Shown in pieces: positions 22,843 through 31,537 of a stretch of 64,000 bases of DNA. The first letter of the stretch is position 1; each line of letters begins with the position of its first letter. This DNA is from Acidimicrobiales bacterium. Its GTDB lineage: Bacteria; Actinomycetota; Acidimicrobiia; Acidimicrobiales; SZUA-35. A program made the translations under genes and the position numbers. Below the pieces are notes generated by a model. That model had not been told where the DNA came from. It saw only the letters and a program-made list of their open reading frames with translations, and searched no databases. The stretch covers positions 4,960,001-5,024,000 of the forward strand of contig JAWKIO010000005.1 of NCBI GenBank assembly GCA_041394265.1. Direction: 5' to 3'.

Positions 22843-24309
22843 CTAGGGAACGAACACCAGGAGTGAGGCGGCGTGCTTGTCGACGTCGAAGTTCCCTCGG
22901 CCTCCGAAGATCTCACCGTCGGCCGCCAGGTCGAGTTCGCCGCGTTCGGTGGCCACCGTGACGTGATCGACCGCCGCCTGGTGGTAGGTCGGCGAACGAT
23001 CGAGGCGGCCGGTGAGAAGCGCCAGCGCCAACCGCAGGCGGGCCCAGAGGACCGAGCCGTCGATGATGCGCAAGTCGAACTGCCCATCGTCAAGCTGACC
23101 GCGAGCCGCCGGTACGAAACCGATCGGCCGGTACACCCCGTTGCCGATGAAGATCATCCAGACGCACATTTGCCGTCCGTTGATCGACGCCTCGATGGGC
23201 TCACTCGTCGCCAGAACCTCGGCCAGGGCCACCACCATGGCCAGCCGCTTGCCAATGGCGGGTTCGAGTTCTTCGCGCCGAGCGACGAACTCGCTGTAGG
23301 TGCCGAAGCTCGCCGTGTTGACGAAGCGGTGGCCGTCGATCGTCCCCGTGTCCACGGCGGCGACCGTGCCGGCCCGGATGGCCGCCAGCGTGTCGTCCAC
23401 CGACGCCACACCGAGGTCTCGGGCGAAGTGATTGAGCGTCCCACCGGGGAAGACGGCGAGCGGGACGTCGGCGGCAATTGCCGCATCGGCAGCAGCACTG
23501 ATGGTGCCGTCACCCCCGACCACCCCGAGCGCCTGGCAGTGGGCGGCGGCCTTCGCCAATACCTCGTCGAGCGGATCGTCGGCGTCCACCTCGACGATGT
23601 CGACCCGAGGAAGGGCGGCCGAGATCGCTGCGACATCGTCGTCGTATCGACCGTCACCGGCGGATCCGTTGACGACGACCACCAGGCCGTCGCCCTCATC
23701 GCAAAGTCTCGTCTCCCGCACCTGCAATTGTGGCGTCGGCGTGGAGATGTCGGGATCGAGGCGAGGCCAGATCCGAGTCGTTGCTCCCGCCAGCGCGAGA
23801 CCGACGCCGGCGCCGACGACGATGTCGCTCGGGTAGTGCACACCGGTCGTGGCCCGGGACAAACCCAACAATCCCGCCAGTGGGACCACGATCGGCGCCG
23901 CGATCGGCAGCTCCATCACCGTCGCCGCGGCGAAGGCTGCGGCGGAGGCACTGTGTCCCGAGGGGAACGACGATGACACCGGTCGGCGGACGAACGGAAG
24001 TGCTCGAGCCACGACGTCAGGTCGGTGTCGGGGCAGGAGCGGTTTGAGCCCGGCGTTCACGACGAGCGATGACGCGGCGATCGAGAGGACGCCCCGGAGC
24101 GCTGCTCGCCGTCCCGCTCGACCACCGAGCGCCGCCTCCGCGAGCGCGACGGCCGCCCACAGTTTGGAATGGTCGGCGGCACGAGTCAGCAACGCGAGCC
24201 GACGATGTGCCGTCGCCGATGGTGCTCGCATGGCCAGCTGCAGCCCTCGCCGGTCGGCGTCGGCGACGGCACGAACGAGGGCAGCAGCAGTGGACACTCG
24301 AGCGATCAT
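22843..24309 (-). CDS. PAP2 phosphatase-diacylglycerol kinase fusion
   Basis: 488 residues. Residues about 40-185 form a membrane-embedded PAP2 lipid phosphatase with the three motifs: KPLLPRHRP, SFPSGHS, and SRATTGVHYPSD. Residues about 205-488 form a lipid kinase of the DAGK/YegS type, with the catalytic loop VVGGDGTISAAADAA and PGGTLNHFARDLG. The fusion could cycle between phosphatidate and diacylglycerol or act on prenyl phosphates, and similar fusions occur in actinobacteria. The ATG at 24309 is the natural start. It is convergent with the sigma-like gene. Confidence 0.92.
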   Translation of the reverse strand: MIARVSTAAALVRAVADADRRGLQLAMRAPSATAHRRLALLTRAADHSKLWAAVALAEAALGGRAGRRAALRGVLSIAASSLVVNAGLKPLLPRHRPDVVARALPFVRRPVSSSFPSGHSASAAAFAAATVMELPIAAPIVVPLAGLLGLSRATTGVHYPSDIVVGAGVGLALAGATTRIWPRLDPDISTPTPQLQVRETRLCDEGDGLVVVVNGSAGDGRYDDDVAAISAALPRVDIVEVDADDPLDEVLAKAAAHCQALGVVGGDGTISAAADAAIAADVPLAVFPGGTLNHFARDLGVASVDDTLAAIRAGTVAAVDTGTIDGHRFVNTASFGTYSEFVARREELEPAIGKRLAMVVALAEVLATSEPIEASINGRQMCVWMIFIGNGVYRPIGFVPAARGQLDDGQFDLRIIDGSVLWARLRLALALLTGRLDRSPTYHQAAVDHVTVATERGELDLAADGEIFGGRGNFDVDKHAASLLVFVP

Positions 24310-24379
24310 CGAGGCGTGGTGCCCACGGAGCGAGCGAGCAAACCTCGACGGTGACGGAGCGAGCCGGCCCCGCCCGACC

Positions 24380-24748
24380 TCAGCTGACGCCGAGCAGGTC
24401 GACCACGAAGATCAGCGTCTCGTTGGGAGCGATCACGCCGCCGGCTCCCTGCGAGCCGTAGCCGAGGTGGGGCGGGATGTGGAGCGTTCGCCGACCGCCG
24501 ACCTTCATGCCGGCGACGCCGTCGTCCCAGCCCTTGATGACCTGGCCGACGCCGAGCTTGAACTGCAGCGGATCGTTGCGGTCCCACGACGCATCGAACT
24601 GTTTGCCGGTCGACCAGGACACACCGACGTAGTGCACCCGTACCCGGCTTCCCGGCCGAGCCTCGTCGCCCGTGCCCACGGTGTCGTCGATGACGACCAG
24701 GTCGGCGGGCGGATCTTCCTGGGGAACGGTGACGTCAGGCTTGGTCAT
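24380..24748 (-). CDS. FKBP-type peptidyl-prolyl cis-trans isomerase
   Basis: 122 residues from ATG 24748. A complete FKBP domain is visible: 'GDEARPGSRVRVHYVGVSWSTGKQFDASWDR', 'FKLGVGQVIKGWDDGVAGMKVGGRRTLHIPPHLGYG' and 'PNETLIFVVDLLGV'. The active-site aromatic and Asp residues (Tyr, Phe-Asp, Val-Ile-Trp, Tyr, Phe) are present. It has no signal peptide, so it is cytoplasmic. The open frame continues upstream into the NUDIX gene region, but that part is a shadow. Confidence 0.93.
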   Translation of the reverse strand: MTKPDVTVPQEDPPADLVVIDDTVGTGDEARPGSRVRVHYVGVSWSTGKQFDASWDRNDPLQFKLGVGQVIKGWDDGVAGMKVGGRRTLHIPPHLGYGSQGAGGVIAPNETLIFVVDLLGVS

Positions 24749-24770
24749 GGCGACGACGCTATCGGCGGTG

Positions 24771-25235
24771 TCAGTCTGCTTCGATGATGGCCCGCAGATC
24801 GGGCCACGCCGCGGCGAATCCGGCGTGCAGCGGCCGCTGCTCGACTTCGTCGGGCGAATCCCAGGCGATGGCGTCGGTCTCGAAGTTGATCGAGGCTCCG
24901 AACTCACCCGGCACTTCGACGACGAACGTCGTGTACGACCAATCGTCCGCCGGTTGGAACACGGTCTGGCCGACGACCTTCGCTTCGGCCGGAATCGGCC
25001 CGATCTCCTCCGATGCCTCGCGAAGTGCGCCCTCGAGCGCCGTCTCGCCCTCGTCGAGCGCTCCCCCGGCGCAGGACCAGGTTCCTCCCTCGTGAGCGAA
25101 CGCCGACCGCTTCTGGAGCATCACCCGCGGGCCGTCGGGGAATCGCACGATGAAGACCACACCGGCGGCGCCGAAGATGCCCCATCGAACGTGCCCGTCG
25201 GAACACCTCATGAATCCGTCACCTGAGCGCGTCAT
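24771..25235 (-). CDS. NUDIX hydrolase
   Basis: 154 residues. The Nudix box is complete (GALDEGETALEGALREASEEIG, matching GX5EX7REUXEEXGU), preceded by 'GAAGVVFIVRF' and 'GGTWSCAGG'. It should hydrolyse a nucleoside diphosphate linked to X, substrate unknown. ATG 25211 (MRCSDGHVRWG) is an equally plausible start. It lies 22 bases upstream of the FKBP gene on the same strand, so the two may be co-transcribed. Confidence 0.92.
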   Translation of the reverse strand: MTRSGDGFMRCSDGHVRWGIFGAAGVVFIVRFPDGPRVMLQKRSAFAHEGGTWSCAGGALDEGETALEGALREASEEIGPIPAEAKVVGQTVFQPADDWSYTTFVVEVPGEFGASINFETDAIAWDSPDEVEQRPLHAGFAAAWPDLRAIIEAD

Positions 25236-25261
25236 GGGTCGCAGGCTAGGCGGCCCGACCG

Positions 25262-25855
25262 TCAGTCGTCGCCCTCGTCGAGAGCGAGTACCAGGTCGCT
25301 CTGCTCCGGATTCTGACCCACGGCGATCAGTTCTCGCACGGCGTAGTAGAGCATCAACACGATCGAGATGAAGGTGCCCCCGGTGATCGCTCCGCCGAGC
25401 AGGACGGCGTAGTACACCCAGAGGTACCAGGACCGCTCGACGTCGGCCTCACCGATCGGGAAGCTCAGGAACATCAACAGCATGACCGAACCGACGATCA
25501 CGCCGACCGTCAGCTGAGCGATCTGGCGGATACGCACGTAGTGCTCGGCCCGGAACTCGCGATCATGCGAGATGGAGAAGGTCAGCAACGTCAGCATGAG
25601 TGCCAGCACCGTGGCGCCGCCGGCCACGTAGGCGGAGGCGGCAAATCTGACCGTTGGAAGGACGGCGTCGAGCAGCCGCTGCGCCTGGAACGAGTTGGCG
25701 GTACCGACGATGGCCATGCCGGCAAAGCCCACCAACGCGGCGACGACCCCGCCCAGCAGCGCCAGGCGAAGGTCGTCGCGTCGAGCCTCCCGATCTTCGG
25801 GCAGCTCGTCCTCCTGTGAGGTGGAGGAGGTGGTGGTCGGCGACCGCGTGGTCAT
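25262..25855 (-). CDS. Four-helix integral membrane protein, unknown function
   Basis: 197 residues. A hydrophilic Thr/Asp/Glu-rich N-terminus (about 1-30) is followed by four membrane helices (about 32-52, 70-95, 112-132 and 148-172) and a short acidic tail (VLALDEGDD). No family I can name. The loop 'TFSISHDREFRAEHYVRIRQIAQLT' between helices two and three is charged and probably cytoplasmic. It is 18 bases downstream of the lipoprotein gene on the same strand, so a shared transcript is likely. Confidence 0.7.
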   Translation of the reverse strand: MTTRSPTTTSSTSQEDELPEDREARRDDLRLALLGGVVAALVGFAGMAIVGTANSFQAQRLLDAVLPTVRFAASAYVAGGATVLALMLTLLTFSISHDREFRAEHYVRIRQIAQLTVGVIVGSVMLLMFLSFPIGEADVERSWYLWVYYAVLLGGAITGGTFISIVLMLYYAVRELIAVGQNPEQSDLVLALDEGDD

Positions 25856-25873
25856 CGACCGGCCGGCTGGTGA

Positions 25874-26122
25874 TCAGCCCTCACTGGTGGCGTCGGTCGA
25901 GCCGTCGTCCATCGAGCCGTCGTCGGTGGCACCGTCGTTGGTCTCGCTGTCGATCTCGTTCTCGAGTTCCTCGGCGCCGGAGTCGATCTGGTCATCGAAG
26001 CCGTCGACCGGATTGTCGATGTCGGTGGAATCACCGTCGTCGTCGCTGCACGCAGCCGCACCGAGGGTGAGACCTGCGACGACGACGCCGGTTCCTACGT
26101 AGCGTGCAAGTCGATTCCTCAT
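25874..26122 (-). CDS. Small acidic lipoprotein
   Basis: 82 residues from ATG 26122. The signal sequence ends in a lipobox (LTLGAAAC) and the mature part is almost wholly Asp/Glu/Ser/Thr (e.g. 'SDDDGDSTDIDNPVDGFDDQ'), so it is likely an unfolded acidic cell-surface tail. Its ATG overlaps the stop of the 25-residue membrane peptide upstream (ATGA), and GAGGA precedes it within that peptide gene. Expression is therefore coupled. Confidence 0.7.
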   Translation of the reverse strand: MRNRLARYVGTGVVVAGLTLGAAACSDDDGDSTDIDNPVDGFDDQIDSGAEELENEIDSETNDGATDDGSMDDGSTDATSEG

Positions 26123-26196
26123 GCCACACGTCCTCGGAGGACGGCAATGAGGCCAATGATCGCCAAGGCGGCGATGACAATTCCGATGATGCCCAT
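26119..26196 (-). CDS. 25-residue single-helix membrane peptide
   Basis: A very short frame: MGIIGIVIAALAIIGLIAVL followed by RGRVA. AAGGAG lies 7 bases before its ATG and its TGA overlaps the ATG of the acidic lipoprotein (ATGA). The peptide is one hydrophobic helix with a basic end, like bacterial membrane mini-proteins (type I toxins, KdpF-like stabilisers). The strong ribosome site and coupling support it being translated. It could also be a leader that opens the lipoprotein start. Confidence 0.6.
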   Translation of the reverse strand: MGIIGIVIAALAIIGLIAVLRGRVA

Positions 26197-26246
26197 GGTT
26201 GGACTCCTTCACTGGTGAGGCCCAGGTCCTCCCCGACCTCACCCCC

Positions 26247-26317
26247 GCCAAACCAACTTTGGAGAATTCGCTCCGCTCAGCGGTGTCAACTCGCCAAAGT
26301 TGCTTGGCAAATTTGGC
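26247..26317. repeat. Nested inverted repeat in the 26.25 kb intergenic region
   Basis: CAACTTTGG (26254-26262) pairs with CCAAAGTTG (26294-26302), enclosed by GCCAAA (26247-26252) and TTTGGC (26312-26317). The stretch is A+T-richer than its surroundings and lies between divergent genes (membrane peptide and YdeP-like oxidoreductase). It could be an intergenic repeat or an operator pair. Confidence 0.4.
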
Positions 26318-26361
26318 GTCTGCGGCGGATTGGCACTTGCGCCAGTGGGTAATGCGGGGGC

Positions 26362-28650
26362 ATGCAGCGAGCTGAGCACGACGACCGCCGACCCGACCCT
26401 GGCAGACACGAGGTGAGTGTGGGCGAACCTCACACCTCGGCGGCCGGGGCGGAGGCGATCGTCACCACGATGACCCGCAGCCTCGACGCCCTCGGCCCGG
26501 TCCGCACCGGACGGACGCTGTTGCGTATCAACCAACCCGAGGGGTTCGACTGCCCGGGTTGCGCCTGGCCCGACCCAGCACCCGACGAGCGCAAACGAGC
26601 CGAGTTCTGCGAGAACGGTGCGAAGGCGGTCGCCGAGGAAGCGACCAGGGAGCGGGCCGATCGCCGGTTCTTCGCCGAGCACTCCCTGGCCGACCTGAGG
26701 ACACGCTCGGACTTCTGGCTCGGTCGTGCCGGCCGTCTCACCGAGCCGATGATCAAACGCCCGGGAGCGACCCACTTCGAGCCGATTGGCTGGGACGAGG
26801 CCATCGCTCAGATCGCCGCCTCACTCACCGCGCTCGGCGACCCGAACGGGGCGATCTTCTACACCTCGGGCCGCACGAGCAACGAGGCCGCCTGGCTCTA
26901 CCAGTTGCTGGTGCGGTGCTATGGCACCAACAACCTCCCGGACTGCTCCAACATGTGCCACGAGCCGACGAGCCGCGCCCTCGATCGAACGATCGGAATC
27001 GGCAAGGGGACGGTCCGACTGACGGACTTCTACGAGGCCGACACGATCGTGATCGTCGGCCAGAACCCCGGCACCAACCATCCACGGATGCTGACCGCCC
27101 TCGAACGAGCCAAGCAGAACGGTGCTCGCATCATCGCCGTCAACCCGCTTCCCGAGGCGGGGCTACGCCGCTTCGACAATCCCCAGACCGTTCGAGGACT
27201 GGTGCTCGGAGGGACCGAGTTGGCCGACCTCCACCTCCCGATCGGCCTCGGTGGAGACCAAGCGTTGTTCCAGTTGTGGTCGTCGATGCTGCTACAGCGC
27301 GAGCGTGTCGGTGAGGTCACCATCGATCGGGCATTCATCGAGCACTACACCGAAGGATTCGACGCCTTCGTCGACCACGTCGCCGATGCCGACCACGACG
27401 AGCTCCTCGCCATGACCGGCCTCGACGCAGCGCTGGTCGCCGAGGCGTTCGACCTGCTCGCTCGGTCCGACCGTGTGATCATCTGCTGGGCAATGGGGGT
27501 CACCCAACACCGCAACGGGGTGGCGACGATCGACGAGATCGTCAACTTCGCACTGCTTGGTGGCCACATCGGTCGACCCGGCGCCGGACTCTGCCCGGTG
27601 CGGGGCCACAGCAACGTGCAGGGCAACCGGACGGTTGGCATCTGGGAACAGGTCCAGCCCGAGGCGATCGAGGCCCTCGAGCGCCGCTATGGACTCGATC
27701 TACCTCGCGCTGCCGGCCACGACACCGTCGAGTCGGTCCGGGCGCTGCGCGATGGCCGGGCTCAGATCTTCTTCGGTATCGGCGGCAACTTCGCTCGAGC
27801 GACACCTGACACCGAGGTCGTCGAAGCGGCGTTCGCGTCGACGCCGCTGGTCGTCAACGTCTCGACCAAGCTGAACCGGTCGCATCTGCTAACCGACCAC
27901 ACGTCCATCATCCTGCCAGCGCTCGGACGGACCGACCTCGACGAGCAGAACGGCACCGACCAGTTCGTGACCGTCGAGGACTCGATGACGATGGTGCACT
28001 CGTCTCGTGGCGGTCTCACGCCGCCAGGCCCCGACGTGAAGAGCGAGGTTGCGATCATCTGCCTGCTTGCCGTCTCGCTCCTCGGTACCGATCACCCGGT
28101 TCCGTGGGCCGAGTTCCGCAACAACTACGACCTCGTTCGCGACGCCATGGCGGAGACGATTCACGGCTTCGCCGACTACAACCGCCGTGTCCGGGTACCC
28201 GGCGGCTTCGAGCTCCCACACCCGCCGCGAGACGACCGGCGGTTCCCCACAGACGACGGCAAGGCCCACTTCTCGATCACCCGCCCAGAGCGACCAGCCG
28301 GCCGCCTCCTGCTGCAGACCATGCGCTCGCACGACCAGTACAACACCACGATCTACGGTCACGATGACCGCTACCGAGGGATTCGCGGCGACCGCCACGT
28401 GATCCTGCTCTCCAGTGCTGACCTGGCGGCGCGCGGGCTGACCGATGGCGACCGGGTCGACATCATCACCGACCTCCCCGGCCCCGAGCGTCGAGTGCGT
28501 GACTACCTCGTCATCGAGTACCCGACGCCACCCGGCGCCGCTGCGGCCTACTACCCCGAGACGAATGCGCTCATCCCGCTCGATCATCACGATCCGAATG
28601 TGCGAACGCCGGCGTCGAAATCGATCCCGATTCGCCTCGAACGTCGCTGA
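26362..28650 (+). CDS. FdhF/YdeP family molybdopterin oxidoreductase
   Basis: 762 residues. The N-terminal signature GFDCPGCAWP (about 66-75) and the block 'FEPIGWDEAIAQIA', 'YTSGRTSNEAAWLYQLLVRCYGTNNLPDCSNMCHEPTS' are typical of YdeP-like, formate-dehydrogenase-alpha-like enzymes. The molybdopterin-dinucleotide-binding C-terminal domain (about 625-760) contains 'LQTMRSHDQYNTTIYG'. The usual N-terminal 4Fe-4S ferredoxin motif of FdhF is not seen. The substrate is unknown: YdeP is linked to acid resistance in E. coli, but that should not be transferred. No formate dehydrogenase partner subunits are adjacent. GTG 26413 is an alternative start. Confidence 0.9.
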   Translation: MQRAEHDDRRPDPGRHEVSVGEPHTSAAGAEAIVTTMTRSLDALGPVRTGRTLLRINQPEGFDCPGCAWPDPAPDERKRAEFCENGAKAVAEEATRERADRRFFAEHSLADLRTRSDFWLGRAGRLTEPMIKRPGATHFEPIGWDEAIAQIAASLTALGDPNGAIFYTSGRTSNEAAWLYQLLVRCYGTNNLPDCSNMCHEPTSRALDRTIGIGKGTVRLTDFYEADTIVIVGQNPGTNHPRMLTALERAKQNGARIIAVNPLPEAGLRRFDNPQTVRGLVLGGTELADLHLPIGLGGDQALFQLWSSMLLQRERVGEVTIDRAFIEHYTEGFDAFVDHVADADHDELLAMTGLDAALVAEAFDLLARSDRVIICWAMGVTQHRNGVATIDEIVNFALLGGHIGRPGAGLCPVRGHSNVQGNRTVGIWEQVQPEAIEALERRYGLDLPRAAGHDTVESVRALRDGRAQIFFGIGGNFARATPDTEVVEAAFASTPLVVNVSTKLNRSHLLTDHTSIILPALGRTDLDEQNGTDQFVTVEDSMTMVHSSRGGLTPPGPDVKSEVAIICLLAVSLLGTDHPVPWAEFRNNYDLVRDAMAETIHGFADYNRRVRVPGGFELPHPPRDDRRFPTDDGKAHFSITRPERPAGRLLLQTMRSHDQYNTTIYGHDDRYRGIRGDRHVILLSSADLAARGLTDGDRVDIITDLPGPERRVRDYLVIEYPTPPGAAAAYYPETNALIPLDHHDPNVRTPASKSIPIRLERR

Positions 28651-28682
28651 CTGGCGGCGGCACAGCGGCCGTGGGGCAGGTC

Positions 28683-29489
28683 TCAGCCGAGGTCGAAGGT
28701 CGTGCCCTCGCCGAGCGGTGGGAAGGCGACCGGTCGTCGTTCGAGGAAACTGGCGATGCCCTCACCAACGTCGGGACCCTTGAGTGACTGGCGCATGAGA
28801 TCGTCGGACTGGTCCATCGCCCGGTGGGCGTCCATCTCCGACTGGGTGGTCACCTGGTACTTGACGACAGCCGCCGACGCAGGTGAGACATTCGCGGCGA
28901 TGTCGGAGGCCAACGCCATCACGGTAGAGCGGAGGTCGTCGAGCTCGGCGACGGCGTTGACGAGTCCGAGGCGGAATGCCTCGTCGGCGAGGAACACCCG
29001 AGCCGTGATGAGGAGGTCGAGAGCGGTCGCCCGCCCGGCGATCTGGTGGAGCAGCCAGGGCATGCCGTACTCGCCGATGAGGCCTCGGCGAGCGAAGGCC
29101 GTGGTGAACTTCACCCCGGCAGCAGCGACGCGGAAGTCGCATTGCAGGGCGTAGGCCAGGCCGACCCCGGCGCAGGCACCGTTGATCATGGCGATCGTTG
29201 GCTTGGTGATCTCGAGTGGCGTGCGCGTGGAGACAATGGCATTCGGGAGTGGCTCCTGGCCTTCGCCGGGGCGATGTGCGAGGTCGGCGCCGGGACAGAA
29301 GCCGCGGCCGGTGCCGGTCACGACGATGACCCGAACCGATGGATCGGCCTGCGCCTGGAGCAGCCGTCCGAAGTAGGCGACCTCCATGTCGCCGGTCATC
29401 CCATTCATCTGGTCGGGGCGATTGAAGGCGATGGTGGCGACGTTGTCGTCGACCTCGTAGGTGCAAAGGGTCTCGTCGAAGGTGTGCAT
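28683..29489 (-). CDS. Enoyl-CoA hydratase/isomerase family protein
   Basis: 268 residues from ATG 29489 (MHTFDETLCTYEVDDN). Crotonase fold: 'VATIAFNRPDQMNGM', oxyanion-hole loop 'GTGRGFCPGADL', second oxyanion Gly in 'NGACAGVGLAYALQCDFRVAA', then 'FARRGLIGEYGMPWLLHQIAG'. The catalytic Glu pair of true hydratases is not clearly conserved: Glu appears once in 'GLIGEYG'. It may be an isomerase or hydrolase of a CoA ester. It is convergent with the YdeP-like gene. AAAGGG lies close to the start. Confidence 0.88.
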   Translation of the reverse strand: MHTFDETLCTYEVDDNVATIAFNRPDQMNGMTGDMEVAYFGRLLQAQADPSVRVIVVTGTGRGFCPGADLAHRPGEGQEPLPNAIVSTRTPLEITKPTIAMINGACAGVGLAYALQCDFRVAAAGVKFTTAFARRGLIGEYGMPWLLHQIAGRATALDLLITARVFLADEAFRLGLVNAVAELDDLRSTVMALASDIAANVSPASAAVVKYQVTTQSEMDAHRAMDQSDDLMRQSLKGPDVGEGIASFLERRPVAFPPLGEGTTFDLG

Positions 29490-29587
29490 GGCCCTTTCAT
29501 AGTCCAGGCTCGACCGACGCTTCAGATGGCCAACGCCGACGATGGCCCGACCATCGCCCATCGTGTTGGTGCCGCTACTGTTCGGCG

Positions 29588-30025
29588 ATGGCTGGAGAAC
29601 CACCGGAGCTGTTCGACAGCGTCGCCCAGATCGAAAGCCTGGCCGAGAGGGCGATTCGAGAGGGCCAACGGCGGGGTCAGTTCGACAACCTGGCCGGCCA
29701 TGGGCGCCCCCTGCCCGACCTCGACACCGAGCGGCCTGCAGGTTGGTGGGCGAGCCGGTGGATCGAGACCGAGCAGCGGCGACAGACGGCCGAAGAGGTG
29801 CGTGAGCACCGACGAGCCGTCCGCAACCAGGCCCTCCACCACGACGACGTCGCCGTGCTCCGGGCCCAACTCGACGAGCTGAACGCCCAGATCCGAGCGC
29901 ACAATCGCTCGTCGGTCGACGCCGAGCACCACGTCGAGTTGGTCGATGTTCACGAAGCCATCGGCCTGTGGATCCGACTCCGTCGCACCAAGCGAGAACA
30001 GCGGAGTCGCTGGGGTCTGCTCTGA
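29588..30025 (+). CDS. DUF1992 (DnaJC28-like) protein
   Basis: 145 residues. The conserved core 'IESLAERAIREGQRRGQFDNLAGHGRPLPDLD' is the DUF1992 signature found in DnaJ homologue subfamily C member 28 and in bacterial single-domain proteins. A predicted coiled coil follows. No J domain is present. Function unknown. It is divergent from the crotonase gene and lies 93 bases before the OtsA-like gene on the same strand, which has its own promoter. Confidence 0.88.
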   Translation: MAGEPPELFDSVAQIESLAERAIREGQRRGQFDNLAGHGRPLPDLDTERPAGWWASRWIETEQRRQTAEEVREHRRAVRNQALHHDDVAVLRAQLDELNAQIRAHNRSSVDAEHHVELVDVHEAIGLWIRLRRTKREQRSRWGLL

Positions 30026-30044
30026 CCGGTGCGTCGGACGACCG

Positions 30045-30070
30045 GTTTCGCTCTCATCGCAACCGGGTAG
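30045..30070 (+). promoter_or_regulatory. SigB/SigF-type promoter for the OtsA-like gene
   Basis: GTTT at 30045-30048, a 16-base spacer, and GGGTAG at 30065-30070, lying 49 bases before the ATG. Same pattern as at CsbD and at the PA2169 gene. Confidence 0.6.
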
Positions 30071-30118
30071 GCACCGACCCGGTCGGCACCGCCGCCGACC
30101 GCACGACCGGGAGGCGCG

Positions 30119-31507
30119 ATGGAGACAACGGACGTTGGCGATGCGTCTACCGCGTCACCCTCCGGTGGTCGAGCTCCGATCTGCATCGTCTCGTTCCAGC
30201 TCCCTGCCGTCTACGACGCGGCCGAAGGTTGGCAGCGCAACAGCAGCAGCCTGGTGAACGACGTCGCCACCTCACTGCGGGGCACACGTGCGCACTGGTA
30301 CGGGTTCGCCACCCACCGTGAACCGCCGCCCCCCAGCGGCGACCTGTCCCTGCACACGATCGTGGTTCACCGCACCGAGATCGCCGAGGCGATCGAGGGT
30401 TTCGCCGACCGGACCCTGTGGCCGGCACTGCACGGTTTGCGGGACAACATCGAAGTGCGGGACTCGTGGTGGTCGGCGTACGAGCAACTCAGCGATCGTG
30501 TGGCTCGTATGTTGGCCAACCAGTTGCCTGTCGGCACCTCGGTGTGGATGCACGGTCGACATTTTCTCGGCGTGCCGCGGTTGTTGCGGGAACTCCGACC
30601 CGATCTCCAGATCGGGGTGTTCTGCCACACCGCCGTGGACGGCGACACGATGGCCACCCTGTCGTCCGCGGTCGAGCTCGCGAGACGTGTGGCGGCCGCC
30701 GACGTCATCGGTGTGCAGACCGACGCAGATGCGGTCAGCGTGCAGCGGATGCTTGCAGCCAGCGGACTGGCGCACGACGATCTCCCTGAGATCCACGTCG
30801 AACCGGTCGGCATCGACACCGAAGCGTGGCTCCGGCAGCTCGACGACCCGGTGGTGGCCGCGCTCAGCTCCAAGCTCCGCCTGCCCGGCGGCGTCCTGGC
30901 CGTCGGGGTCGATCACCTGCACTACAGCGCCGGAGTGATCCACAAGCTCCTTGCCATCGAGACCTTGCTCGAATCGGGTGCACTCGGCGCCGACGACCTC
31001 CGACTCGTGCAGATTGCCCTCCCGACGTCGCTCGCAGGCCCCACCCATCGGTTCCTGCAATCCCAGCTGGAGGAGATCGCCACCCGGATCAATGGCGCCC
31101 ATCGTCGCTCCGACGGTCTCGACGTGATCGACATCGTGTCCTCACCTCCGTCGCCTCGAGAACTCGCCGCCCTCTACCGCGCCGCCGACGTTGCGCTCGT
31201 GACCCCGGTCAGAGACGGCTTCAATCGGGTGGCCGTCGAGTACTCGCTGGCCAATCACGACCGACCGTGTGTCCTCATCCTCAGCGATGGCACCGGTACG
31301 TCGCATCATCTCGGTTGGCACTGCGTGACCGTCGATGCGTCGGATGTCCTCGCCATTGCCGCCGCGCTCCGGCGTGTCATCGCCGACCCCGATTCTCCCG
31401 ACCGAGGGTCGGCCGAGCGTCGCGCCGCCGTCGCTCGCTCACTCGACAGCACCACCTGGGTCACCCGTTGTCTCGATCGCCTGGCCGGTGCAGCCGGGGT
31501 TGCGTGA
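30119..31507 (+). CDS. Degenerate trehalose-6-phosphate synthase (OtsA/GT20)-like protein
   Basis: 462 residues, the size and order of OtsA. Shared landmarks are TLWPALHG (about 99-106), GIDTEAW, 'YRAADVALVTPVRDGFNRVAVEYSLAN' (about 353-379). The donor and acceptor sites differ. The phosphate-binding motif VDRLDYSKG of OtsA reads VDHLHYSAG (His266 and Ala271 in place of Arg and Lys). The acceptor-site HDYH reads HGRH (about 145-148), and the N-terminal glycine loop is replaced by 'NSSSLVND'. It may use another sugar donor, or be a regulatory pseudoenzyme. No trehalose-phosphatase gene is adjacent. It carries a stress-type promoter. The fold call is firm, the activity is not. Confidence 0.85.
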   Translation: METTDVGDASTASPSGGRAPICIVSFQLPAVYDAAEGWQRNSSSLVNDVATSLRGTRAHWYGFATHREPPPPSGDLSLHTIVVHRTEIAEAIEGFADRTLWPALHGLRDNIEVRDSWWSAYEQLSDRVARMLANQLPVGTSVWMHGRHFLGVPRLLRELRPDLQIGVFCHTAVDGDTMATLSSAVELARRVAAADVIGVQTDADAVSVQRMLAASGLAHDDLPEIHVEPVGIDTEAWLRQLDDPVVAALSSKLRLPGGVLAVGVDHLHYSAGVIHKLLAIETLLESGALGADDLRLVQIALPTSLAGPTHRFLQSQLEEIATRINGAHRRSDGLDVIDIVSSPPSPRELAALYRAADVALVTPVRDGFNRVAVEYSLANHDRPCVLILSDGTGTSHHLGWHCVTVDASDVLAIAAALRRVIADPDSPDRGSAERRAAVARSLDSTTWVTRCLDRLAGAAGVA

Positions 31508-31537
31508 GCCATCGCCCGCGAGCATCCGTACCTCCAC

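Noticed and set aside
26321..26352. SigF-type promoter before the YdeP-like gene (GATT, 15 bases, GGGTAA)
   Set aside because: Only three of four bases match in the -35 and the -10 is unusually close to the start codon, so I did not count it.
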